DNA of 64,000 nt from Halegenticoccus soli (GCF_002844195.1 NZ_PEND01000003.1:1-64000), one strand, 5' to 3'; positions 17,041-25,998 are shown, numbered from the stretch's first letter. The notes: generated by a model not told the origin, from the letters alone. Numbers and translations are program-made.

Positions 17041-17150
17041 GGCGTCCACCGCGCGGACGCGCGGCGAGGTTGTACCGCAATTGCCGTCGACGTAGATTCG
17101 TTCCCTATCATTCGAAGTCCCCGACTCCTGTACAACTACGTTCGAAAATA

Positions 17151-17159
17151 TTATATTTT
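17151..17159 (+). promoter_or_regulatory. TATA box of the amidotransferase gene
   Basis: TTATATTTT lies about 28 bases before ATG 17183 in an otherwise GC-rich gap, matching a leaderless promoter. Confidence 0.6.
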
Positions 17160-17182
17160 GTCCTCACGCGTTTCAAATCGTG

Positions 17183-17818
17183 ATGCTACTCGTTCTCGAC
17201 AACGAGGTCAACCCGGACTACCGGTACCTCGGACCGGAGATCGTGCGCCTGCTCCCCGGCTCGGAGTACCGCGTCTTCGCGGACGATCCGACCCTACCGT
17301 CACTCGACGGCGTGGATGGCGTCGTCCTCTGCGGGAGTACAGCCAGCGTCTACGACGCGGACCACGACGGGTGGCTCGACCCCCAGCGCGAGCTCGTCCG
17401 TCGCTGCATCGACCGCGAGGTTCCCCTCCTCGGCGTCTGCTTCGGACACCAGCTCGTCAACCAGGCGCTCGGCGGCGAGGTCGCGAAGGACGAGCGCCGC
17501 GCGACGTTCGTCGAGATGACCGAACTGGACGCTGGGGACGCCGTCCTCGCCGGCGTCGAGCCGGTCGTCCCCGTCCTGCACGCGGATCTAGTAACCGAAC
17601 CCGGTGCGGGGATGGTATCGACGGCGAGCACCGACTACAACGACTACTTCTGTACCCGTCACGAGAGCGCGCCGCTCTGGACTGTCCAGTTCCACCCGGA
17701 ATTCACGGAGCGGGTAATGGATCGCCCGAGCGACTGGTCGAACGGCGAACACTCGTTCGAGGATTCGACGGCGACGCGCGTGCTCGACAACTTCGCGGCG
17801 CGCTGTCGCGAATGCTGA
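17183..17818 (+). CDS. Class I glutamine amidotransferase-like hydrolase (gamma-glutamyl hydrolase candidate)
   Basis: A 211-residue stand-alone GATase domain with the catalytic triad Cys86 (GVCFGHQ), His171 and Glu173 (VQFHPEF). No synthetase domain is attached or encoded beside it. In the Puu pathway a class I-type hydrolase (PuuD) releases glutamate from gamma-glutamyl-GABA, so this gene next to a ligase of the PuuA type fits that role. A general GMP-synthase-type or carbamoyl-phosphate role is unlikely because partner domains are absent. GTG 17180 would add one residue. It diverges from the ligase gene across 142 bases with its own TATA box. Confidence 0.85.
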   Translation: MLLVLDNEVNPDYRYLGPEIVRLLPGSEYRVFADDPTLPSLDGVDGVVLCGSTASVYDADHDGWLDPQRELVRRCIDREVPLLGVCFGHQLVNQALGGEVAKDERRATFVEMTELDAGDAVLAGVEPVVPVLHADLVTEPGAGMVSTASTDYNDYFCTRHESAPLWTVQFHPEFTERVMDRPSDWSNGEHSFEDSTATRVLDNFAARCREC

Positions 17819-17952
17819 AAATTCGTCACGACGTTCAGCTGTCTCTACTGCTTTACGAGGATCCGCGTTTTTGCTCAATTTAAGAGTGAACGCCAAATAC
17901 TCACATATACGTCGAAAATATGGGTGGTGGTCGAACGCTGTTTAAATAAACA

Positions 17953-17958
17953 TTTATA
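17953..17958 (+). promoter_or_regulatory. TATA box of the second class III aminotransferase
   Basis: TTTATA is centred 27 bases before ATG 17983, in a stretch rich in A and T (17940-17960). The spacing fits a leaderless transcript. Confidence 0.65.
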
Positions 17959-17982
17959 TCTCGGGACAACAATCACTGCCAC

Positions 17983-19302
17983 ATGTCTCCTCAGGACACG
18001 GCACTGCAGGTCGACGCGGCAAACATCCCGCACTGGTACGATCCGGACGGCGAGGTCCTCACGCTCGCGGACGGGGAGGGGGTCCGCGTCCGGGACGACG
18101 ACGGCGACGAGTATCTCGATTTCAGCTCGCAGCTGTACTGCACGAACCTCGGGCACAGCGAGGACTCGATCGTTCAGGCGATGGTCAAACAGGCCCGGCG
18201 TCTCCCCTACGTCTCCTCTGCAAAGCGTTCCCCTCCGCGCGAGGAGTTAGCGACCCGCCTCGCCGAGATCGCCCCCGGTGACCTCTCGCACACCTTCTTT
18301 TCGATATCGGGGAGCGAAGCCAACGAAGTCGCCGTCCAGCTCGCCCGCGAGTACAAGGACGCGTCCACGGTGCTCACGCGCTGGCGCTCGTACCACGGAG
18401 GAACGTACGGCGCGGGGAGCCTCACGGGCGATCCGAACACGCGCGCCACGGTCGAGCGCCACGCGGCCACCACCGGGGCCGCGAAGTTCCTGCCGCCGCT
18501 TCCGCGGGCTTTCGACACCGAGGATCCCGAAACGCTCGCTCGGCGCGCGGGCGAGCATCTCGAGTTCGTCATCCGAAACGAGGGGCCCGACTCGGTCGCC
18601 GCGGTGCTCGTCGAACCGGTGGCCGGGAGCAGCGGCGCATTCCCCGCCCCGCCGGGATATTTCTCCCACGTCCGGGATCTCTGTGACGAGTACGACGTCG
18701 CGCTGATTGCGGACGAGGTCATCACCGGATTCGGGCGGTGCGGAGAGTGGTTCGGAATCGAAACGGAGAACGTCGATCCCGACATCCTCACGTTCGCGAA
18801 GGGGATCACGGGCGCGTACGTCCCGTTGGCGGGCGTCATGGTGCGGCCGGAGCTCGCAGCCTTCGTCCGCCGGGAGGGCTTCGACCTCGGGCAGACGTTC
18901 GGCGGTCACCCGATCGCGTGTGCGGCCGGGATCGCCGCCATCGAGGCGTACGCCGACGGCCCGATCGAGAACGTTCGGGAACTCGAACCTGTACTCCGAG
19001 ACGGACTGGAGGAACTCGCCGCAGCCCACGACGTCGTGAGCCGCGTTCGGGGTCGCGGCTTCCTCTGGGGAATCGAGTTCGCTCACCCCGAAACGGGCGA
19101 GCCGTTCCACGATCCGCGCGTCGACCAGGGGACCAACCCGGTCTCGGACGTTCTGAAAGCTGCTCGGGAGAGAGGCGTGCTCTTCGGTGGCGGTCGCCCG
19201 TCGTTCCAAATCATCGTCGCACCCCCGCTGGTGGCGACCCGGACGGACGTAGAGCAGGCGGTCGAGGCTCTCGACGAAGCGATCGAGGCGGGTTTCGAAT
19301 AA
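17983..19302 (+). CDS. PLP-dependent class III omega-aminotransferase
   Basis: A 439-residue enzyme with Asp244 (LIADEVITGFGR) and Schiff-base Lys273 (LTFAKGITGAYVPL), plus SISGSEANEVAVQLAR for cofactor binding and RSYHGGTYGAGSLTGDP. It belongs to the beta-alanine/taurine/4-aminobutyrate group of omega-transaminases, giving a semialdehyde and an amino acid. It has its own leaderless promoter and lies after the amidotransferase. GABA released by that enzyme is a reasonable amino donor, which would give succinate semialdehyde. The N-terminal 20 residues are short for the family but contain HWYDP, a normal start. Substrate is inferred. Confidence 0.9.
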   Translation: MSPQDTALQVDAANIPHWYDPDGEVLTLADGEGVRVRDDDGDEYLDFSSQLYCTNLGHSEDSIVQAMVKQARRLPYVSSAKRSPPREELATRLAEIAPGDLSHTFFSISGSEANEVAVQLAREYKDASTVLTRWRSYHGGTYGAGSLTGDPNTRATVERHAATTGAAKFLPPLPRAFDTEDPETLARRAGEHLEFVIRNEGPDSVAAVLVEPVAGSSGAFPAPPGYFSHVRDLCDEYDVALIADEVITGFGRCGEWFGIETENVDPDILTFAKGITGAYVPLAGVMVRPELAAFVRREGFDLGQTFGGHPIACAAGIAAIEAYADGPIENVRELEPVLRDGLEELAAAHDVVSRVRGRGFLWGIEFAHPETGEPFHDPRVDQGTNPVSDVLKAARERGVLFGGGRPSFQIIVAPPLVATRTDVEQAVEALDEAIEAGFE

Positions 19303-19427
19303 CGATGGAGAACGGACCGCGCGTCGAGATCCGGTCTGACGCGGTGTATCTCGTGTCGTAACCTCCTCGAGGCGTTCTCTCGGCCGTGGAGTGTTCGAGG
19401 TGCGTCGAGAGCCGAGAGCTCGTTCGG

Positions 19428-19937
19428 TTATCTTCGCGTATCGAGGTAGATGCGATGGAACTTACCGCTGACGCCGTCGACGACGTAGTCGTACTCGTCG
19501 CCGGAGACGGTCGTGCACTCGAGAGCGTGAAACGGCCGATACAGGAGCGCCCGTGACAACGCTCGCAGCGTCGGCGTTCGGACGAGTTTGAGCCGCTGTT
19601 GTGTGACCTCGAAGAGATACGTTCGCGCAGCGCTCTCTACGTCTGCGACCGAGTGCGGCGTCGAAAGGACGTTCTGCTGCGGAACGGAGCGCTGTTCGGG
19701 CGTCGGTTGTTCGTCGACGAGGAGCTCTTTTTCGTTGATGAGATCCACCGCACAGGTGACCTTCTCGCGAAAGGAGTTGAGGAGTGCCTCCGCTCGCACC
19801 TCGAACGCGAAGACGCCGTACGGGTAGTACAGTATCGAGTGCGGTGTCGCACGGTCCATGCGCTCGTCGGATTCGACCAGCGTCCGAGCGGCCTCGGCCG
19901 CGTCGACGCGCAGCGGAAACGACTCGATTGTCTCCAT
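19428..19937 (-). CDS. Hypothetical soluble protein downstream of an SSS symporter
   Basis: A 169-residue protein from ATG 19937, seven bases after the symporter stop, so in the same operon. It has no signal, no membrane helix and no motif that I recognise. Visible features are HSILYYPYGVFAFEVRAEAL, an acidic middle with LINEKELLVDEQPTPEQRSV, and a C-terminal strand pattern ending VSGKFHRIYLDTRR. The upstream extension of the frame to 20021 overlaps the symporter and is rejected. The YYPY/FEV pattern recalls small zinc-ribbon-less binding folds, but this is only an impression. A regulatory or substrate-sensing role for the carrier is possible. Confidence 0.7.
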   Translation of the reverse strand: METIESFPLRVDAAEAARTLVESDERMDRATPHSILYYPYGVFAFEVRAEALLNSFREKVTCAVDLINEKELLVDEQPTPEQRSVPQQNVLSTPHSVADVESAARTYLFEVTQQRLKLVRTPTLRALSRALLYRPFHALECTTVSGDEYDYVVDGVSGKFHRIYLDTRR

Positions 19938-19944
19938 GGATCCC

Positions 19945-21546
19945 TCAGTCGGCGGTCGGGTGGTTCCCTCGCGAGGTCGGCGGAGCGGTCGGTTCGGACA
20001 CCCGCTCGAGGTGTTTCGCAATCGCCGTCGCCTCCGGTGCGAGTGACGGCGACGACTTTTCCGCCGTGCCGGCCGGTGCGCCGATCGCGTCGCGTGCGGC
20101 TCGGATCTCCGCGATCACCTCTTTGTCCGGGGGTTCGGTGAGGAGCGTGACGACGACAAGCGACGCGACGGAGAGAACGAGGCCGGCGAAGAACGGGTGA
20201 ATCGCCGTCGGCTCCTGGAGGTTCCACGCCGTCCAGACGATGTTCGTCCCGGCACCGCCGACCATCCCCGCGAGGGCACCCGGCCAGTTTGCACGATCCC
20301 AGTAGACGCCGGCGACGTTGGGAACCAAGAATGCGGTTCCGAGCCCGCCGAACGCAAAGATGACGAGTTCGAAGATCCCCGGCGGCTGAACGGCGGCAAC
20401 GGCGATTCCGGCGACCCCGATCGCGAGGACGAGCGCGCGTGACCACACGAGCATTTGTCGATCGGCGAGGTCTCGTCGGCTGAACCGCTGGATGACGTCG
20501 CGCGACAGGATCGATCCAGCCATGATGAGCAGCGAGTCGGCCGTGCTCATGACGGCTGCCATGAGCGCGGCGAGCACGATCGCCGCGACGACAGTCGGTA
20601 GCAGTTGGAACGCGAGCGTCGGGATTGCCATCTCCGGGTCGCCCAGGTTCGGGAGAAGGACGATCGCAAGGAGGCCGAGCAGATAGGGTTGATAGACGAA
20701 GAACGTGTTGTAGAACACGTTCCAAACCGTCGCCTTTTTCGTCGTCTCGGCGTCCTTCATGCTGAGGTGCCGGACGACCGCGTGAGGGAGTCCCATGTAC
20801 CCGATCGCATAAATGAGGACTGCGCCGGCGATGACCCCGAATTCGCCGGCGTGCTCCAGCCCTTTCCCCCAGATCGAGAGGTAGGTGGGGTCCTTCGCGG
20901 CGATGCGATCGAACAGGGGCGTGATTCCGCCGACGGACAGCACCCCCGAAACGAGGATCAAGTTGATCCCGACCGCCATCACGATAGCTTGAAACGCGTC
21001 GGTCCACGCGACGGCCAGGTAGCCGCCGACGAACGTGTACAGGACGATGATACCCGCGCCGATCAGCAAGCCGTACAGAAACGGTAGTCCGCTGATGGCT
21101 TCGATCGCTTTCCCGGCGGCGATGAACTGCGCGAAGACGTACGCCGACAGAAACACGATCGCGATCGTCGCACCGACGATTCGGACGCTCGGGTGCGGGT
21201 AGCGATCTTCGAGCCACTCGATCGGCGTGAGCGAGCCGAGAGCTTCGGTGATTTGTCGCAGTCCCCGACCGAGAACGCCGAGATTCACTAATCCACCGCC
21301 AAAATCGCCAGCCGCATACCAGAGCGCCCAGACGCCCTGTTTGAACGCCAGGGCGGGCCCGCCCATGAACATGAACCCGCTCATCGAGGTCGCCTGTAAC
21401 GTTAGCGCGGTGACGCCGCTTCCGATCGACCGACCGCCGAGGAGGAAATCGTCCAGGCTGTTCATGTAGCGGTTAGCGACGAACCCGAATCCGAGCAGCG
21501 CCAGGAGGTACAGAACGAACGGCACGATGAGCAGCGGGTCCGCCAT
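19945..21546 (-). CDS. Sodium:solute symporter (SSS, PutP-like), large subunit
   Basis: A 533-residue carrier with about 13 membrane helices. The N-terminal DDFLLGGRSIGSGVTALTLQ, FVGGYLAVAWTDAFQAIVM and the Ser-rich sodium-site helix ALMAAVMSTADSLLIMAGSI followed by LSRDV match proline/pantothenate-type SSS proteins. The hydrophilic C-tail (about 465-533) is longer than usual. The gene starts 4 bases after the 56-residue small protein and is followed by the 169-residue unknown, giving a three-gene operon. An amino acid or related organic acid is likely; proline is only one option. Confidence 0.9.
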   Translation of the reverse strand: MADPLLIVPFVLYLLALLGFGFVANRYMNSLDDFLLGGRSIGSGVTALTLQATSMSGFMFMGGPALAFKQGVWALWYAAGDFGGGLVNLGVLGRGLRQITEALGSLTPIEWLEDRYPHPSVRIVGATIAIVFLSAYVFAQFIAAGKAIEAISGLPFLYGLLIGAGIIVLYTFVGGYLAVAWTDAFQAIVMAVGINLILVSGVLSVGGITPLFDRIAAKDPTYLSIWGKGLEHAGEFGVIAGAVLIYAIGYMGLPHAVVRHLSMKDAETTKKATVWNVFYNTFFVYQPYLLGLLAIVLLPNLGDPEMAIPTLAFQLLPTVVAAIVLAALMAAVMSTADSLLIMAGSILSRDVIQRFSRRDLADRQMLVWSRALVLAIGVAGIAVAAVQPPGIFELVIFAFGGLGTAFLVPNVAGVYWDRANWPGALAGMVGGAGTNIVWTAWNLQEPTAIHPFFAGLVLSVASLVVVTLLTEPPDKEVIAEIRAARDAIGAPAGTAEKSSPSLAPEATAIAKHLERVSEPTAPPTSRGNHPTAD

Positions 21547-21550
21547 CGTA

Positions 21551-21721
21551 TCAATCCTCCCGCGCGATCGATCGGCGACGCCTGGATGCGGTCCCTGCGC
21601 GCCGTTTCTCCCGGTCGTGTTTGTTCATCCGGTACAGGCTGAGTCCCGCGATCAGCCACCAGAAAGGTATCCAGAAGAAGAGCGCGAGAAACGTTCCGAG
21701 CGGGAGTCCGAACACGCTCAT
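21551..21721 (-). CDS. 56-residue membrane partner of SSS symporter
   Basis: ATG 21721 opens a frame of 56 codons ending TGA at 21551-21553. The protein starts MSVFGLPLGTFLALFFWIPF, has one long hydrophobic span (about 4-28) and ends in a very basic tail (KHDREKRRAG...RRRRS). The basic tail predicts an outside N-terminus and inside C-terminus. It sits four bases before the symporter and behind a good TATA box, as with the other two symporter systems in this window. The protein is too short for usual gene-length cutoffs and may be unannotated elsewhere. A helper role for the carrier is inferred. Confidence 0.75.
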   Translation of the reverse strand: MSVFGLPLGTFLALFFWIPFWWLIAGLSLYRMNKHDREKRRAGTASRRRRSIARED

Positions 21722-21741
21722 CTGCCGTCACCCCTTCTTGG

Positions 21742-21750
21742 AATATATGC
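21742..21750 (-). promoter_or_regulatory. TATA box of the 56-residue protein/SSS operon
   Basis: The minus strand reads GCATATATT, centred 25 bases before ATG 21721. This supports both the small gene and its start. Confidence 0.65.
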
Positions 21751-21971
21751 TGGAGAATCCGATCTCAGTTCAATCATCTCCCCCATTTCTGTACGTAACG
21801 TGTATTTTGTTCTCATACGGCGATGTATGCGATAGACATTCACACACTATTAAAATTTGCTGAATCGATCAAAGATTAGAGGAGTGTGGCCAGCTCCATC
21901 CTTTCACTCAGTTGTAACAGACTTGATCCCGCGTTGAGCGGCGCGTGAACGCGAGGAAGGAAAGAGATTGA

Positions 21972-22493
21972 TCAGTCGGCCTGACTGCCGACGTTGGTCC
22001 GCATCTCCTCGGACATGTTCGAGATGACCTTCGGGTCCGTTTTCAGCTCTTTCATGACGAACTGCGACGAGGTCTCGTTGACCCCGTCGATGCTCACGAT
22101 CTCGTCGATGAGGTCGTTCATCTGCTCGCGGTTCTGGACGCGAGAGATCACCACGAAATCGATATCGCCCATCGTGTAATAGACCTGTTCGACCCCCTTT
22201 ACCGCGGAGAGGCGCTCACCGATGTCCTCGGCGTATCCGCTTTCGTGGGTGACCGATACGTTCGTGATCACCATCATATTGAGCCCGAACGCGAGCGGAT
22301 CGAGCGTCGCGGTCACGGCCTTGATCACACCGCGCTCGCGGTGCTTTTTCAATCGGTAGTGGATAGCCGACTTCGAGAGGCCGAGTTCGTCCGCCAGTTC
22401 TTCGAGACTCTTGTCGAAGTCGTTCTCGACGTACTCGAGCAACTGGAGGTCTTTTTCGTCGAAGCTGACGTCTCTAGATTCCGAAGAGCTCAT
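21972..22493 (-). CDS. Lrp/AsnC family transcriptional regulator
   Basis: A 173-residue regulator. The N-terminal helix-turn-helix (about 15-55) contains DEKDLQLLEYVENDFDKSLE, LADELGLSKSAIHYRLKKHR and the following ERGVIKAVTATLDPLAFGLN. The C-terminal RAM domain (about 75-160) follows with VKGVEQVYYTMGDIDFVVIS and DGVNETSSQFVMKELK. Such proteins form octameric dimers and respond to amino acids. ATG 22493 is chosen because TTAAATA lies about 29 bases upstream; the ATG at 22517 lies inside that box and would put the start before transcription. It sits between the PutP-like symporter operon and a class III aminotransferase, both likely targets. Confidence 0.93.
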   Translation of the reverse strand: MSSSESRDVSFDEKDLQLLEYVENDFDKSLEELADELGLSKSAIHYRLKKHRERGVIKAVTATLDPLAFGLNMMVITNVSVTHESGYAEDIGERLSAVKGVEQVYYTMGDIDFVVISRVQNREQMNDLIDEIVSIDGVNETSSQFVMKELKTDPKVISNMSEEMRTNVGSQAD

Positions 22494-22517
22494 CACGACT
22501 CCGTTGTCTTCGAACAT

Positions 22518-22528
22518 TATTTAATCTA
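22518..22528 (-). promoter_or_regulatory. TATA box deciding the start of the Lrp gene
   Basis: The minus strand AGATTAAATAA is centred about 30 bases before ATG 22493. It overlaps the upstream in-frame ATG at 22517, which therefore cannot be used on a leaderless message. Confidence 0.55.
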
Positions 22529-22767
22529 CTGCCAAACAGCTCGACCGATATTCGAACGAGTTCGTCGGCAGCACGGGTGTTGGAGACATTTTCCGAGTTC
22601 GCGTTCTCTGCGGACCGGAGATCCCTGTCGCGTTAACCGAGAGCACCGGAACGGGGATTCGACGTACCGTCGGGATCGTTGTAGCGTCTCGCCCGAAACG
22701 AGGGCGGTATTGCCCTTTCCCCAGAAACTGACCGCGAGAGCGGTGGGCGGATAGAATGCGGGCGAAG

Positions 22768-24117
22768 TCACGCGTCCATTGCCGCATCAGATACGTCGAG
22801 TGCAGCGTCGAGGGCGTCGACCGCCTCGTCGATCTCCGCTTCCGTAATCGTCAACGGAGGCGCGATGATGAGCGTGTTGATCATGTTGGCGACGTACGCA
22901 CCCTGCTCGTAGGCCTCCGCAGCGACCTCGTCGACAGTCGTCGATCCTTTCGAGATCTTGTGTTCCCGACGACCGAACGGCTCCCGCTCGTCTTTTCTCT
23001 TCGTGAGTTCGATACCGCGGAACAGCCCGACGCCCCGGGTATCACCGACGCTCGGGTGGTCCGTTTCGAGTTCGACTAACCGCTCGCCGAGGTACGAGCC
23101 GACTTCGCGGGCGTGGTCGATCAGGTCGTCCTCCTGATACGCTTCGATTGCAGCGAGGCCCGCGGCGACCGCGACGGGGTGTCCCGAGTAGGTGTGGCCG
23201 TGGCAGAACATTTCGTCCTCGAAGTGGGCGGCGATCTCGTCCGTCACGATCGTCGCACCTAGCGGCGCGTAAGCGCCGGTGAGACCCTTCGCCATCGTCA
23301 CGATATCGGGCGTGACGTCGAACACGTCACAGCCGAACCACTCCCCCGTCCGACCGAATCCGGACATAACTTCGTCGCAGATCAACAAAGCGCCGTGTTC
23401 GTGCGCGAGTTCCTTTAATCGCGGCAGGTACTCGTCCGGCGGAACGAGAATCCCGTTCGATCCGACGATCGGTTCGACGAGGATAGCCGCGACGGTGTCT
23501 CCTTCGAGCATCAGCATCTCCTCGATGTAGTCGAGGCTCTGCATCGGCTCTAGCGTCGAACCGTACGCGTACGGATCCGGGGCTTTGATCATCCCAGGAA
23601 TACCCGGTTCGGCCATCAACCGACGGGGATCTCCCGTGGCGCTGATGGACCCGTAGGTCGCACCGTGATAGGACCGGTACCTGGACACAATCTTCTGTTT
23701 TCCCGTGTAGAAGCGGGCGATCTTGATCGCGGCCTCGACCGCTTCCGTCCCGCTGGTCGAAAAAAAAGTCTTGGAGAGATTTCCGGGGGTGACTTCCGCG
23801 AGTTTTTCTCCGAGGCGGGCCCGCGCTTCGGTGGTAAACCCCGGCGCAAAATACGCCCCCTCGCGCGCCTGTGAGGCGATCGCCTCCGCGACCGCCTCAG
23901 CCGAATGTCCCAGGTTCGAGCACATGAGCTGCCCTGAGAGGTCGATGCACTCGTTTCCGGCCGCATCCGTGAAACGAACGCCTTCAGCGCGGACGATCTG
24001 TGTCGGGCTTACCTCGCTCTGGTACGACCACGTGCCGAACACGAATTCGCGGTCCAGACTCTCGATTTCGTTGAGATTGTCGTCCTGTTCGATAGCGGTC
24101 TCCTTCTTGCTAGACAT
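22768..24117 (-). CDS. PLP-dependent class III aminotransferase (beta-alanine/omega-amino acid type)
   Basis: A 449-residue enzyme with Asp248 (LLICDEVMSGFGR) and Schiff-base Lys277 (VTMAKGLTGAYAPLG). STSGTEAVEAAIKIAR binds phosphate and RYRSYHGATYGSISATGDPR is conserved. ATG 24117 gives the normal N-terminus; the frame runs upstream to 24180 without family similarity. It diverges from a methylmalonate-semialdehyde dehydrogenase-like gene. The pair would convert beta-alanine or 3-aminoisobutyrate to a semialdehyde and then to an acyl-CoA. The Lrp gene is next to it. It is clearly a different paralogue from the aminotransferase at 17983-19302. Confidence 0.9.
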   Translation of the reverse strand: MSSKKETAIEQDDNLNEIESLDREFVFGTWSYQSEVSPTQIVRAEGVRFTDAAGNECIDLSGQLMCSNLGHSAEAVAEAIASQAREGAYFAPGFTTEARARLGEKLAEVTPGNLSKTFFSTSGTEAVEAAIKIARFYTGKQKIVSRYRSYHGATYGSISATGDPRRLMAEPGIPGMIKAPDPYAYGSTLEPMQSLDYIEEMLMLEGDTVAAILVEPIVGSNGILVPPDEYLPRLKELAHEHGALLICDEVMSGFGRTGEWFGCDVFDVTPDIVTMAKGLTGAYAPLGATIVTDEIAAHFEDEMFCHGHTYSGHPVAVAAGLAAIEAYQEDDLIDHAREVGSYLGERLVELETDHPSVGDTRGVGLFRGIELTKRKDEREPFGRREHKISKGSTTVDEVAAEAYEQGAYVANMINTLIIAPPLTITEAEIDEAVDALDAALDVSDAAMDA

Positions 24118-24252
24118 ACGCTCCCAGATGCTCCCTCTTTCGTGATTAATCTTTGGTCTACGAGCGAATTCTTGATACAAAATTTACGCCAACGGCTTAC
24201 TAAGAGGAGAGTGTTCGAACTCATCGAGAGATACTTGAACCGCGACCTAAAG

Positions 24253-24258
24253 TTTATT
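24253..24258 (+). promoter_or_regulatory. TATA box of the semialdehyde dehydrogenase gene
   Basis: TTTATT is centred 27 bases before ATG 24283, in the 165-base gap between divergent genes. Confidence 0.6.
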
Positions 24259-24282
24259 GTACGGTGATGTAGATACCCACCC

Positions 24283-25761
24283 ATGGGATCGACAGAGACC
24301 CAGTCCGAGCACGAACCGGCCAGGAATTACGTAAACGGCGGTTGGCGGACGCCCGCCGAGGAGGGGCTCGATATTATCAACCCCGCGACGGGCGCCCACC
24401 TGAGTACCGTTCCGTTCACATCGCGCGAGGAAGTCGACGAGGTCGTCGCGACGGCACGGGACGCGTTCGAAGACTGGTCGCGGCGCCCGGTCGAAGAACG
24501 GATCCAGCCCCTGTTCAGATTCAAGCAACTGCTCGAAGAACGGCAGGACGAGATCGCGCGCACTCTCGTGCAGGATCACGGGAAGACCCTCAAAGAGGCC
24601 CGCGGTGAACTTCGTCGGGGAATCGAGAACGTCGAAGTCGCGTGCGGCATTCCGACGACGATGCAGGCGGGGCATCTACCCAACGCGGCGCCCGCGATCG
24701 ACGAAACGGCGGTCCGAAAGCCGCTCGGCGTCTTCGCTGCGATCACCCCGTTCAACTTCCCGGGGATGATCCCCCTCTGGTTCCTTCCGTACGCGGTTGC
24801 GACCGGGAATTCGTTCGTCCTCAAACCGAGCGAGCAGGATCCGCTCACCGCACAGCGGTTGTTCGAGCTGATCGACGAAGCCGGGTTCCCGGACGGCGTG
24901 ATCAACCTGATCAACGGCGGCGTCGACACGGTCAACGCCCTCATCGAACACGATGACGTCGCGGGGATCTCGTTCGTCGGGAGCACCCCGGTCGCAGAAC
25001 TCATCTACGAGAAGGCGGCTGCGAACGGGAAGCGCGTCCAGGCGCAGGGCGGCGCGAAGAATCACATTATCGTAACGGAAAGCGCCGACCTCGAGTTCGC
25101 CGCGGAGAAAACCGTGAGCTCGGCCTGCGCGTGCGCGGGTGAGCGGTGCTTGGCGAACGACGTCGTCCTCGTCGAGGAATCCGTGTACGGCGAATTTGCC
25201 GATCTCGTCGTTACGATCGCCGAGGACCAGACCGTCGGAAACGGCCTCGACGAGGACACCGATATCGGCGCTCTCATCAGCCGCGAGCACGAACAGCGCG
25301 TTCGCAACTACATTCAAACCGGGATCGAAGAGGGAGCGACGCTCCTCCGAGACGGGCGTGACGTGACCGTTGCGGGCCACGAAGGCGGAAATTTCCTCGG
25401 ACCGACGGTCTTCGGCGACGTGACCGAGGACATGGTCATCTCTCGAGAAGAGATCTTCGGGCCGGTCCTCGGACTCTCGCCGGTGGCCGATCTCGACTCC
25501 GCGATCGAACGCCTCAACAACAGCAAATTCGGAAACGCTGCGAGCCTGTTCACCACGAGCGGCGTCGATGCAAACGCGTTCAAACACGAGGCCGAAGCCG
25601 GCAATCTCGGCGTCAACGTGGGGACGGTCGGTCCGATGGCGTTCTTCCACTTCGGTGGCCGCAAAGCGTCGTTCTTCGGCGACCTCCACGCGCAGGGCGA
25701 AGACATGATCCACTTTTACACCGACAAAACGATCTACATCGAACGGTGGCCGGACGCCTGA
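24283..25761 (+). CDS. mmsA: CoA-acylating (methyl)malonate-semialdehyde dehydrogenase (MmsA/IolA-like)
   Basis: A 492-residue ALDH-fold enzyme that converts methylmalonate or malonate semialdehyde plus CoA and NAD to propionyl- or acetyl-CoA. The catalytic Cys289 lies in GERCLANDVVL, the Asn158 in TPFNFPG. The general-base Glu of ordinary ALDHs is replaced in VQAQGGAKNHIIV, as in all CoA-acylating MMSDHs. IGALISREHEQRV and the C-terminal FFGDLHAQGEDMIHFYTDKT are specific to this family. Its partner is the divergent aminotransferase. Besides valine or beta-alanine breakdown it could serve inositol catabolism (IolA), of interest because of the sugar genes after 43 kb. Confidence 0.93.
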   Translation: MGSTETQSEHEPARNYVNGGWRTPAEEGLDIINPATGAHLSTVPFTSREEVDEVVATARDAFEDWSRRPVEERIQPLFRFKQLLEERQDEIARTLVQDHGKTLKEARGELRRGIENVEVACGIPTTMQAGHLPNAAPAIDETAVRKPLGVFAAITPFNFPGMIPLWFLPYAVATGNSFVLKPSEQDPLTAQRLFELIDEAGFPDGVINLINGGVDTVNALIEHDDVAGISFVGSTPVAELIYEKAAANGKRVQAQGGAKNHIIVTESADLEFAAEKTVSSACACAGERCLANDVVLVEESVYGEFADLVVTIAEDQTVGNGLDEDTDIGALISREHEQRVRNYIQTGIEEGATLLRDGRDVTVAGHEGGNFLGPTVFGDVTEDMVISREEIFGPVLGLSPVADLDSAIERLNNSKFGNAASLFTTSGVDANAFKHEAEAGNLGVNVGTVGPMAFFHFGGRKASFFGDLHAQGEDMIHFYTDKTIYIERWPDA

Positions 25762-25972
25762 GATTCCGTCCCTCCGTGGGATCTCGTCCGATCTACGGCG
25801 TCCCGACGGTGGAACGAGTGATCAACAGCTCGTCGTCACGGGATACGCACGAGTGAAAGTTAGACCCGCCGCAGGCCTCGTCGTACAGGTCAGAAACGGT
25901 CGGAAAATTCGGCGGGTGACGAAGGTATTCTGAGCAGCTTCAAGTCGGGGTTACAGAGATTCAAGGAGAAAG

Positions 25973-25992
25973 CCCACGACTTCAGTCGTGGG
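25973..25992. mobile_element. Terminal hairpin of an IS200/IS605-type element (relic)
   Basis: CCCACGAC-TTCA-GTCGTGGG is a perfect eight-base stem with a four-base loop, followed by AGGATGTCA and preceded by AAGGAGAAAG. This arrangement is the right-end signature that I know from haloarchaeal IS200/IS605 (TnpB-carrying) elements and their short non-coding derivatives. No transposase frame is present in the 237-base gap (25762-25998), so only an end or a small palindrome-associated element remains. The last bases of the putative end overlap the TGA of the peptidase gene at 25999-26001. Confidence 0.55.
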
Positions 25993-25998
25993 AGGATG

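Noticed and set aside
24120-24180. N-terminal extension of the third aminotransferase
   Set aside because: The added 21 residues overlap the promoter region and look unlike the family.
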